Notes under the pieces: generated by a model
The model's database searches: none
The model's input: only the letters and a program-made list of their open reading frames with translations
Told to the model about the DNA's origin: nothing
Shown: positions 39,701 to 49,300 of the stretch, one piece after another
How positions within the stretch are numbered: position 1 is the stretch's first letter
Layout: each line of letters starts with the position of its first letter
Program-made: the position numbers and the translations under genes
Assembly (NCBI RefSeq): GCF_028769735.1
Contig: NC_088171.1
Coordinates: 97,281,412 to 97,345,411, forward strand
Reading direction: 5' to 3'
Source: Zonotrichia leucophrys gambelii
Lineage: Eukaryota > Chordata > Aves > Passeriformes > Passerellidae
Length of the DNA stretch: 64,000 nucleotides

Positions 39701-42239
39701 TACTTATTAATGAATTTCTGTAAACAAGCATGTAAGGATTACAGTGAAAAGCAGGCAAAATAAAAGTTAATGAACAAGTATCACTAAACAAAAAAGTAAG
39801 GACAAATTCTTGTAGTTCTTCTTGCCATGTATTTCCATGATTTAGGCATAATTTTTGTCTTCAAATCACTTTTCTGAACAGAATCAATTGCTGACAGGAA
39901 ACCAGCTTGAGTCCTGACTTCATGAATACGATGAATAGAATTTGAAGGTATGTGGGGAGTAGGCAGAAAGGGTAACAAGTACTTACAGCAAGGTATAGGT
40001 GTAAAACATCAGAAGTAAACATCCTTCTTCTCAAAAAAAATCATGAAGATTTCTATTTTACAATTAGATGAAGATTTACTACTTGGGTTTCTGTAAATTA
40101 AATTCTTAAAGAAAGAAATTCTACCAGAAAGGTCTACCCAAATGAAAGCTTGTTGTTGTGGGTTTTTTTCAATAAAATATAAATATACTATTGAAATATC
40201 TTTCATTTGATTCCTAGCCAGGGCTCCTTCAGTCACAAAACAAAACAGAATAAAAGCTGAATTGGAAAAATTTCCATAACGAATTGGCTACAAGCCTAAA
40301 GGTTAGAATTAGTTTTATTGCCCAAGTCTAGCACTAAAATTGGTATTAGACACCTCAGCTCTCCAAGTTTTAATCAATCTGCTTTTCAGGAGACTTTGAA
40401 ATATTCAAATAATGTAGACTATTATGCCCAAAAAAACCTACCCAGTAACTTCCAGTGTGTAAGAATGAAACATAACATAGCAAGAGATAAAATTCTATTG
40501 CCATGTTTAAAAATTATCTTAGCTTTAGTTTCCAGAACCTATAGCTGTCTTCCCTCTTCTAAGTATTTTTGTATTTTTGGAAGTTAGAAATATTCATTTG
40601 CTAGCAGACATTTATATCCCTGAAAACTGATGTATTCACCTACATAATGATGGCTCCAGTGCAAGTCATTAAGGTTTGAACTTGGAGACAGACATAAAGG
40701 AAAAAAAGACAAACCTTTAATGTTTCACTGGGTGAACAAAAATTGCATTAATTTAGATATTCAGTCACAAGAATCCAATTAGCTATGGATATATACACAC
40801 ATATTCATACCTTTCAACCATCACATTCATTTGAATTTTGATGCTATTTTCTATAAAATATAATCCCTTTAAAATTGTATTTAATAGATTTATTCAGATG
40901 TGCATTTCCATATGTCATATTTAAGCTTATACTACCACCTGCCTGAGGCTGTATAGTCTGAATTGTCACCCTCACACACTTCAGCGGGAGAAAATTCTCC
41001 ACAGACACCATATGAGCTATTTCTCTTCTGCTTAGTGTAGAGGTACGATAATCATTATGACCACGGAAAGCATCTATGCAAAAAAAGTTTTATGTGTCTC
41101 CCTTAAAAAAAAATCAGATAACATCTTCAAAACAAAATATTCAAGCCACATAAGACATTCTGCAATGAAATATCGCTCTCTTCACAATTTTTTTACACAG
41201 GTCAGCAAGTATCATCCAAGATTACTGTGATATGAACTCTACATTTGTTGCACGTATGACATAGACATAGATATATAAAAGTATTTGCATACATAGAGAT
41301 ATGCATATACATAATTTCACACTTAAAGGACACTTGAGATGGCTTCAAAGCCAGATTTGCAAAGCAAATAAACTAACTCTGCTTCCAACTACTAACATCA
41401 AGGTGATGGGATACCATCATCTCTCCGCTTTGTGTTGGGCCCATCCAATAACACTGCTGAGCAGGGGAAAAACCGACCAGCAAAGGTTAAGCAGAGGACT
41501 GCCAGAAACAAACTGAGGCTTAGAAATTGCTTCTTCAGATAAGATTAATGCTTGACTGATGCACGGAGTGACTTTGGGGCTGCAAAATCATTAAGAGCAT
41601 CCATTCTCTTTGAATTTACACCATCTCTCAAACATTTGTAGTTGAGGCTATTAAGGGATTGGACCAAACTTCCCTGTGCTCTTTTGAAATTAACAGCCCT
41701 GCCAAGTCACCAAAGTGCTCCAAAGGTCAACTCATGATTAGTGTCCCACCATCCTGCACACTGTGTCTGCAAGCAACGCACAGCATCTGGGGGGGAAGGG
41801 AGAGAGCGGGAGGAGGAGATAAATATTAGCACTGTGATAGGCTCACAGAGCACGACTTGGAGGAGGAGGGCAGATTTCACATGGTCCTTGCTGTTACGTT
41901 TTGGGGAAGCAGGGACCACCTCCCTGGAAGGGAGAGCTGGTAGAGACCCTGCACTTTTCTGCACACCTGAAGGAAAACCGAAAGAGTGAACACAAAGAAC
42001 CTCAGACCTCCTCCCAGCCTCAGGCCAACAGGCACCCGGACCTTTCAGGATTACTGGCAACATCAGCAGACGCGCAAGCAAGGATTCCTGTTCGCTCACA
42101 AAGGGCAGGAGACAGCCCAAACCGATGATTCCCGGCACCGACCGAAGTTTAGAAAATCCTGACCTCTGCACACACTCTGCTCCAACTTCACTGCCTTCTC
42201 AAGATTTGCTGCACCCCTTCAGGGAAAGTGCCCGTGGCC
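36742..42239. other. AT-rich intronic DNA approaching the promoter, no gene seen
   Basis: No exon recognised. A 17-base A run followed by AAAC units lies at 38742-38774. Composition becomes more GC-rich from about 41700. Overlapping frames on both strands at 41707-42171 mark the edge of the CpG island and have no domain. Confidence 0.5.
38742..38774. repeat. A17 run plus (AAAC)n
   Basis: Seventeen A residues followed by CAAAACAAACAAAC units. It is either a simple repeat or the tail of an unrecognised retroposed copy; no matching body was identified to the left. Confidence 0.8.
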
Positions 42240-42874
42240 AATCTGACAGCACACGCGGTGTCGCTGAGCATCCCGGTGGGCACTGCGAACAGCCACCCCA
42301 CCTAAGAGACTGCCCCTAGTTTTAATCACTGTCAGCCTCTGTATCTGCCTTTAGGCTCATGAGGCTGTCACCCCGCTGCCTCCCGGTCCATCCCCGGAGC
42401 GCTGCAGGCTCCCATTCCCCAGTCCCCCGCGCCCTAGGGCAGAGCACCATCGCACCTCCACGCCTGCTTTTCTCTGTTACTCCGGTATCAGCAGAGTGTT
42501 TTCTGACCCTGCCCTGATTGAAAACATGCCCCTCCGAAATGGGAGCGATAGAGAAAGGGAGAATCTGTACACAAAGTTTACAGCTCCTGCTTGCGCCTTC
42601 CTCTCCCCACCCAAGCCCTTGCCGGAGGCAGCAAGGCGAGGGACCGGGGAGCGCAGGGACGGCCAAAGGGGAGCGCCAGCCCTGGGCTGGGGCACTGGAG
42701 GAGCACAGGGGCACGGAGCGCAGCTCTCCGCGGACAGTGACCCTGGTGGGCGATGCTGAGAGGGAAGGGAGGAGAGGTGCCTTTCCGGAGAGGGGAGCAG
42801 CCGGCTCGTTCCGAGGCGCAATGGCAGCGCTCTCCACCGACCCTCCGGAGCCGGGAGCCAAGTCCATGCCCCGG

Positions 42875-43005
42875 CAGCGGTAGCAGCACCAGCAGAAGCA
42901 CCAGCAGCACCGGCGGCAGCAGCACCAGAGGCAGCCCCGGCAGCAGCAGCCCCGGCAGCGGCACCAGAGGCAGCCCCGGCAGCAGCAACCCCGGCAGCAG
43001 CAGGT
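42875..43005. repeat. GCA/GGC-rich repeat block with a 39-bp tandem duplication in proximal intron 1
   Basis: The block consists of interrupted CAG/CGG-type triplets. Inside it, 42922-42960 and 42961-42999 are two adjacent copies of a 39-bp unit starting GCACCAGAGGCAGCCCCGG, differing at only two positions (G to A at the 28th and 39th bases). It lies 120-200 bases downstream of the DOK6 exon 1 donor. Because 39 is a multiple of three, the minus-strand frame that continues from the DOK6 ATG through the donor stays open and encodes an Ala/Gly-rich repeat. This is most simply an intronic minisatellite in a CpG island. Confidence 0.85.
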
Positions 43006-43124
43006 CGCCGCGCCCCACGCTGGCGGCCCCGGCCCGGGGCACCACCGCCCCCCAGGCCGACGAGGCGATGCCCAGCGCCTCGCCCCCACCCCGGGCAGGG
43101 CCGGCGAAGGGAAAAAGAACTCAC

Positions 43125-43190
43125 CCCCAGCTTCCTGCTGCGGATTTTTACGTAGCCCTGCTTGACTATATCGTTAAAGTTGGAGGCCAT
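43125..43190 (-). CDS. DOK6: DOK6 coding exon 1 (first 22 codons of docking protein 6)
   Basis: The ATG lies at 43190-43188 in a strong Kozak context (GCCATGG). The frame reads 22 residues, starting MASNFNDIVKQGYV and ending RSRKLG, and then meets a consensus splice donor (GGG|GTGAGT, intron bases 43124-43119), so the exon ends in phase 0. From memory of the family, this is the extreme N terminus of the DOK4/5/6 group, just before and into the PH domain. Lys at residues 15 and 20 fits DOK6; DOK5 has Arg at these positions and DOK4 differs more. DOK6 is a cytoplasmic adaptor with PH and PTB domains that binds activated RET and TrkC in neurons; both domains are encoded by later exons outside the window. 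The upstream frame has no in-frame stop for about 600 bases, so the start is chosen by family conservation, not by a stop. DOK5 is the main alternative. Confidence 0.87.
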
Positions 43191-43830
43191 GGCAAACGCT
43201 GCCTGCTTCCTCCCGTCCGCGCCCGGAGTCCTCCTCCTCCTCCGCCGCCGCCGCCGCCGCTGCCGCTGCCGTCGCCTCCTCCTCCTCCTCTCCCGGGCCC
43301 TCCCGGGTGCCGCCGGCCGCTGGCTCCAGAGGCGCTTCTGGCATCCAGGCAGCGGCAGCCGCCGCGCTCCGCTCTGCCCGCGCCCCGCTCCCCCCGCGGC
43401 CGCTCCGCTCCGCTCCGCACCGCCCCGCCGGGCGGGTGGCGGCCGCTCCGCCCCGCTCCGCTCTCCGCCGCCCCTCCTGCCCCGCTCCGCCGCCGCCGCC
43501 CCTCGCCCAGCTCGCTCTGCTCCGCTCCGCCCGGCGGCGGCTCGGCGGCTGCCCGCGCCCAGGGCCGGGAGCGGGGCGGGGCGGAGCGGGGACACCGCCC
43601 CCGGCGCCGGCGCTGCCCGCGGGGCCCGGGAGGGGCGGGGGCGCCTCGGCCCGGCAGAGCCCGGGCATGGCACGGGGAGCGCGGGCGGGGCTCCCCTCGG
43701 GCGCCCCGGTGTTGCCCGCTTCTCTCCAGGCTGGCGGGTGGCATCCCGGCTCCGGTGGCAGATCCCTTCGGGAGCACGGCCCGGGAACGGCATCCTTCAG
43801 CCTCGTGCATTCGGGAAGCCGCCTAGACAG
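43191..43830 (-). promoter_or_regulatory. DOK6: DOK6 5' UTR and GC-box promoter region
   Basis: This is the sequence immediately upstream of the DOK6 ATG, read on the minus strand. It is extremely GC-rich and carries many Sp/KLF-type GC boxes, for example CCGCCCCGCC at 43420-43429, GGGGCGGGGC at 43573-43582, GGGGCGGGGGC from 43632 and GGGCGGGGC at 43683-43691. There are also many repeats of a CCGCT-type pentamer. I see no clear TATA box, which fits a dispersed CpG-island promoter. The transcription start cannot be placed from sequence alone, so the boundary between 5' UTR and promoter is not resolved. Confidence 0.7.
43229..43290 (-). repeat. (GGC/GGA)n trinucleotide tract in the DOK6 5' UTR
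   Basis: On the plus strand this reads as CTC/CCT repeats, then about six CCG units (43242-43260), then CTGCCG units and a second CCT run. On the transcribed (minus) strand it is GGA-GGC-GGA rich, about 40 bases upstream of the DOK6 start codon. Such tracts are often length-polymorphic, can form G-rich RNA structures and may affect translation. Its length in this individual is only modest. Confidence 0.85.
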
Positions 43831-43850
43831 ACTCCCATCAGCAAACGCGG

Positions 43851-44557
43851 AGCTGTTGTGTCAGTGCAACAAACTTAACGAAACAATAGCTAAGCTACAG
43901 AAGTGAAGGAAGAAAAAAAAAAAACAACAAAGGCACAAACCCATCTGAAGTTGAAAAATTAGTTGTCACGCACAGGATCTCCTCAGTGATGGCCATGTGT
44001 TTAATTACTGCTCACTGTAGTGGACCTAGCAGAAGAATGACTTCTGAAGAAAATATAATGCTTAGGAGACATTAGAAAGGGAAAGAAACCAGAGTAAACT
44101 GTATTTGATTTAGTTGCATGTAAAGTAGAAATGGACAAGAATGTATCAAAGTTGCTTGAGAAAGACAAACTACAGATATATGGGATTGACGAGATAGTAA
44201 CTGACTATTGTTAAATAAAATTGTGCTCAATTAAACTTCTTCCGTGGAAAATGTTTGATTGGTATGATAAGCTTAACGAAAGCTTCATGTGCTCTTTTGC
44301 TAGATATCTACATTCTACTGCACCGATGCCCTGAAATTTTCTGAAACAGAAATTTGCAGTATGTGGTGTGTTGCAGGCTGGGGTGATAGAGTATAGTTCT
44401 GTAGTTGAAAGTTTGTTAGATTTATTTCTGATTTTCAAAATCAACATACAACATTAAAGATTAGTCTTGCAGCAAATAGGAAAGATACAATCTAGAAAAA
44501 ATATTACAGTGCTTGGGTGATGAAATTATAAGGAAAAACGTTGTAACTTTGTAAAAC
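43851..44557. other. Upstream intergenic DNA next to the promoter, no gene seen
   Basis: Immediately beyond the CpG island. AT-rich, with an A-rich run at 43913-43925. No exon of a divergent gene recognised. A plus-strand frame ending at 43906 runs out of the CpG island and is not supported. Confidence 0.5.
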
Positions 44558-44764
44558 TACCTGCAGTACTGTGTCCAGCTCTTGGGTCCTTAGCATAGAA
44601 AAGACATGGATCTATCAGGGACCAGAGGAGGGCCATGAGCACAATCAGAGGGATGGCAAATCTCTCCTATGGGGAAAGGCTGAGACAGCTGGGGTTGTTC
44701 AGCCTGGAGTAGAGAAGGCTTCAGGGTGACCGTGTACTACTCTTCCAGTACCCAAAGGGTACTA
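44558..44764 (+). mobile_element. CR1 LINE fragment (reverse-transcriptase C-terminal region)
   Basis: The plus-strand translation begins LQYCVQLLGP and later reads LSYGERLRQLGLFSLE, the conserved C-terminal block of CR1 ORF2. DNA phrases such as CAGTACTGTGTCCAGCTC and AAGGCTGAGACAGCTGGGG are diagnostic. The frame is broken by indels and by a stop just after FSLE, where functional copies continue KRR. Both ends are missing: the 3' UTR and tail do not follow, so this is an internally truncated dead copy. Confidence 0.92.
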
Positions 44765-46129
44765 CTGGGTACAAAATTATTTTTGCTTGTCCACTATCCA
44801 CTGGGTAGGGTATCCCATTTAAAATTAACAAAACAAAACTGAGTCTTTACATCATGATCTTGCATCTTCATTGACTGCTTTTAGATTTACGTTCAAGTCT
44901 AATGTATGTGAAAATTACAAGACTATGCCAAGAGAATTCCCCTTCCCAAGAATAACCCTTATTATTTGTTCTCAATATTTTTTCCTTAATTTAATAGCAA
45001 TTAGTGAAGCACGTGGAAGATTACCTATCCATTTATTTTCTAGCAACTCAGTTCCTAATTATGCAAATTTTGGAACAACTGCTAGGAATAGAGACTCTGC
45101 ATTATTTTTATCCAAACAAAAACTTCTGTATAATTATGCATTTTTAAATAGAAGATAAGCTCATCAGAAGAAATAGAGAAAAATACTTAGCCTATATATA
45201 ATTGTGGCTTCCTTGGTATTTCTAGTGAAATGTCAAAAGGATGAGTTTGAACTACTTTTGGGCAGAATATTACTTCCTCCTTAATTTTTTTTTTAAAGAT
45301 ATGTCAAGTCAGAATATTCAGTGATTTTTAGGGAGAAAACTGGGATATGCCTACGAGAGAATTCTTTCAAGACACCTTACCACATATTAAACAAAAGCTT
45401 TGTTCAAGATGAGACTAGTGATTGTTTAAAGTACAGAAAGCTCTTGAAGGATCAAAAAGGAGAGGAACATTTCCTTTCAATTGCCAACCAGAAAAGTACA
45501 TAATCCTATTCAATTAACTGACAAAAAGACATTTTCCTACAGATTAACCCTGAATGATTTGTAAGTTTGTAGAACTGGTTTCACATGCAGTCTCTGCCCC
45601 CTCTGCAGCACCTCTCAGCTACACAAAAATGGATTTGTAGGATCTGAGAAAAATTATGTGTTCTCAAACAGAGATAGAACTAATGCAAACTAATGCAATT
45701 TTTTTTTTTCAGTACGATTTCTCTGTTTGTCATTCAGAAAGAGCTGCAGTTTCAGATCACACAGCATTCCTAGGCACTCTTTAGTTTTCCAATTTCTGCA
45801 GTAAGGAGACAGCAGAATTTGTGTCACCTCCCTACAGTGGAAAATTTCTTGCCAATGAATTGAAGACAGTGCTACATTTCCAAAGGTAATAATCCATTTA
45901 TTCTTAAGTATATTGTTTTATCATATAACAAAAATGGAAAATTGTTTTGATTTATAATAATCATATAGCTAATAGTAATTTTCAACAGATTTTTCTCCAA
46001 TTATTTATTATTTTTCTGTAAAATCAATGTATGAATTGCATTGTTATTACTTGTTTTATTACAACAAAATACTACAAAAATACAATAAAGGATAAGGAAA
46101 ATAAGTGTAAAATACAAAGCATTTTCATT
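44765..46129. other. AT-rich intergenic DNA, no gene seen
   Basis: Only simple AT-rich sequence and short chance frames (for example 44871-45158). No repeat family identified. Confidence 0.5.
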
Positions 46130-46300
46130 CCACAGTCTCCAGAGTGTAAATTAGCCAGCCTGAGCTTATAAAATGATCAGTCTGATATTTATTTTCAGCT
46201 GCTTTGTATAGCACCAGACAGAATAATCAAATATTCATTTGCATATGAGTCCCATGGGCAGCTTGGGGCACAAATGCATAGCAAGGCCACTCTGAATCAC
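46130..46300. promoter_or_regulatory. Candidate upstream enhancer-like element with octamer
   Basis: It contains a perfect POU octamer ATTTGCAT (46237-46244, within ATTTGCATAT), an AATAATCAAATATT segment just before it and a CAGCTG E-box near 46197. It lies about 3 kb upstream of the DOK6 start codon. Inferred from motif texture only. Confidence 0.22.
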
Positions 46301-49300
46301 AGGAATACAGACAAACTGTCTTGTTACTTCCCCACAAAAACACTCTTGTTTTCACATGACATGCATACATTGTATTTGCTGAGAAAGTCACAACTTTCAA
46401 AAGGAAGATTCCTCAAAGCAGTCTGCCAATGCTCTGTCTCTTCAGAAATCTTAGGAAGTCAAATGGTCTCAGAAACTCAACAGGTACAGCTCAGTGGGCA
46501 GTGTCAGGGAAGACAGAGTATGATTCCTTCTGAAGAATACATTGCCATGAATAAATGCCTTATATATTTGCAAAAATATTATGGCGTTCATATGGCTGCT
46601 GATGTGAAATCATCATTTGGAAAGGGAAATGATTCAGCAGGTAATCAAGTCACAAATTATTTCAAGCAGAGAAGTTAATTTCTGATCTACCTAACATAAG
46701 TGCAATCAAATCTAATACTATTTTGGACAGACAATATGTATTGCTGTTTGCCTCTGACAGAAAGTAATTAATTTGAATGAAATTATCTTCTCTTGTGCTT
46801 ACTTGACAGAATGAACACATTTAGGCAGTATATATATTAAATCTGAAATTATATGTCCACTCTTTGTGGATGATTCACATTCATGAATCATTTTCCAGTG
46901 GTGGTTTTCAGTGTTTGAAGTTTCCAGCCAGGGTGGACTTTTGCCACTTTTCAAAGAGGAGCACAGAGAGGTCCTCTCAATCTCTAGCTATTTCTCCCTC
47001 TACTTCCCTGACCAAATACCAGCTGAGACTAAAGGAAAAGCTGTGGTTAAAAGTTTATCAGAGAACGGCACTTAGTATTTATTCAAGACACCTGATAAAA
47101 AGCATGTTCTTACCTAAAGGCTGTTTCCAATCTAAAATAAACAGTCATTTTTATTATGATAATAGAAATTTGCATAGGCAATGCCAAGAAAGAAACATTA
47201 GCTAATGTATTATTAATGTGTTGAAAGCCTACCTTCAGCTAGGCTTCAGACAATTATTTTGCTCCAACCATAAATCACATACTAACCAGAGTCCTTTGTG
47301 AACTAGCATGAAATATAAATCATGTAGATAGACAATATTAAAAAACTATTGTTTTCCATGGGCATTGTAAAAAGCAAAGCCATTAGTTCCTGCATGAAAC
47401 CACATACATATTTATTACTGGCTTTCTATCCAGCCCAATATTACCTGGTTTTTTATCCCCCAACTATAGGGTAGATATCTAGGTTTGTGTCTTACCCTGT
47501 TGCTCCCAACCTCTGCCAGAAAGGTAAATTTTAAAAAGTGTCATCTCCTAGTTTATAGAGTAATATATTATAGCTGATTAGTCTGGTTTTGGAGATCAGA
47601 AAAGGGAATATTTTCATCTCTGCTTTTCTATCAGAGGGCGAGTAAGAGTCAAAATCTCTGCTCCGCCAAGACTCCGACTTTGGACACCAATCATAATTTG
47701 TGCTCTTGTCGCTTTGCCCCAAACCAAGAAATGCTGTGGGTGTGACTGGGGGCCCCTGTGGCTGTGTAGGCAAACCATCTTTATCTTGGCAGATGTGCTC
47801 TCTCAGAGGTAACTCCACCAGCCAGAGGCATTACTTTCCCCAGATATCTGCCTCAGTCTGGTTTTGGAGAGCAACACCCTGCAGCAGTGATATTAGAGGA
47901 ATTTGTATACTGACTTTATCATAAAGGGCTTAGGCTGATGTATTTGACCATGAAGTATAATTATCCAAGAGAAAGGTGCTGAGTTTCTGCTTGTGGAGAA
48001 ATAATGTTTCAAGTAATGTTTCAAATTAAGGCAGCTAAATCTTAAGCAACCCATTAGACCTAATCCCCTTGCAAACAAATATAGCTATAAAAACATTAAT
48101 TTTCTGACTGGCTTCTGCCAATTTCTAAGCATGAAACATGGTGAATAGCACATAAGCTTTCTATTTAAAAGAATATGTTTGGCATTTTACCTAAAATACT
48201 CCAATAATCTTCAAAAAGAGCTCCATGAAAACTGTTAGGGAATGAAATCCCATATTGTGTAAAAAATACTATTTTCCATTATAATTATCTTAAAAGGCTG
48301 GAAGGTTAAGACTTAGCTAAGTGCACTTAAGACTTAAGACAAACTTGAATTCTAATTCATCCAAGTTTTATAGCATGTCTGCCATGGGAAGTCCTGCATT
48401 AAAAATATTCCACCTATTTACTACCTTTCTTTGTGTTTCATATGGGTTTCTAGTCTAGAAACAGTCAGAGTTACAGTCTGTTAATGAAAAGAAATGCAGT
48501 AGATCAAAAGCTACCAAATGCATTCTAAGCAAGTTCTCTTCCTACTATCCCTCCTGTCTTATAGGGAAGTTATTATATTTGATTTTCCTATCTGGTTTTC
48601 CACCAATTCTATCCTCTCAGGAAGCATTTCAACCTGGTCTTGTGATAGAGTCTTCAAAAAGATAAATTTCATTGCAAGCTAAACCTTGTGATATTGAGAA
48701 TGAATGTAGAAAAGAGGTCTATTCACTTTATATTTCTTTTAATGGAAAGAACAATCTTTTACAAATGTGTGCACAGAAATATGCACAAGGGGAAAAAAAA
48801 GCAGCCTACACCAAAGAATGTGGAAATAAAGAAGTAGGATAGAAATGTTAGTGGAAGAACCTTAAAAACGAGGAGAAAAGGGAGTGACACAAAGAAGTGT
48901 CTCAGTGTCAAATTTCACTAAGTCTTCCAAAATGCAAGTGAAAGCTAGGACAGTATATCTTGGTATATCTTAGCATATTTTTGTATTAGAGTTGACCCGT
49001 CCGTTCCCCTTCTTACCCATTTCTGTGAGAGAAGACAGCAAGAGCCTGAGAAAATAGGAGGAAGATAGATTTGACTTAAATTCAAAGGAGACTTCAGCTT
49101 GACCTAACAAAAACAGGGGTGAAATCTAGCCAAAATTCTGAGGAACAAAATGTGACTATTCTTAAATATAGCCTTCATCACAAATTTTGTCGCCTTATTC
49201 TTTTTCTGTATTTTTGCTGTATTGTTGCAGCTCCATGTTTTAAGGAAACTGTTCTTATAGCTTTCGGTTTTGTCTATTGAGAACGCTGACTTTGGTGGTG

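Larger units (their letters stand above)
1..43124 (-). other. DOK6: DOK6 intron 1 (partial; 5' portion adjoining exon 1)
   Basis: Everything to the left of the exon 1 donor belongs to the first intron, because the gene is on the minus strand and no second exon was recognised. Exon 2 should begin the PH-domain segment at residue 23; no open frame matching it was noticed, but it was not searched exhaustively. A first intron longer than 43 kb fits DOK6, which spans hundreds of kilobases in human. The stretch is AT-rich and CpG-poor, with few young repeats. Confidence 0.75.
42240..43850. promoter_or_regulatory. CpG island covering the DOK6 promoter, exon 1 and proximal intron 1
   Basis: CpG dinucleotides are rare through most of the window but become frequent from about 42240 and very dense from about 42800 to 43760, then fall off sharply after about 43850, where A-rich sequence resumes. 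The island contains the only coding exon found and extends about 0.9 kb into intron 1. Its GC content and lack of stop codons also keep several frames of 120-440 codons open on both strands. Those frames are low-complexity Ala/Pro/Arg/Gly/Ser readings and are not annotated as genes. An island of this size usually marks a constitutively unmethylated, often divergent, promoter. Confidence 0.9.

Noticed and set aside
1..43124. Second DOK6 exon (PH-domain part) within the window
   Set aside because: No minus-strand segment was recognised that continues the DOK6 protein after residue 22; it is presumed to lie beyond the left edge.
43166..43810. 214- and 164-codon minus-strand frames overlapping the DOK6 exon in other frames
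   Set aside because: They compete with the DOK6 frame, are Gly/Arg/Ala-rich and show no domain; openness is explained by GC content.
42753..43826. 357-codon plus-strand frame (and 238-, 199- and 121-codon companions) across the CpG island
   Set aside because: Antisense to a firmly identified exon; low-complexity Pro/Arg/Ser/Ala composition; several frames are open at once because GC-rich DNA lacks stop codons.
46274..47205. 134- and 113-codon frames upstream of DOK6 as exons of the neighbouring gene (CCDC102B)
   Set aside because: They do not read as a coiled-coil protein and have no splice or family evidence.
47630..47660. Possible CTCF-like motif (CAGAGGGCGAG)
   Set aside because: Only a partial match to the CTCF core; too weak to annotate.
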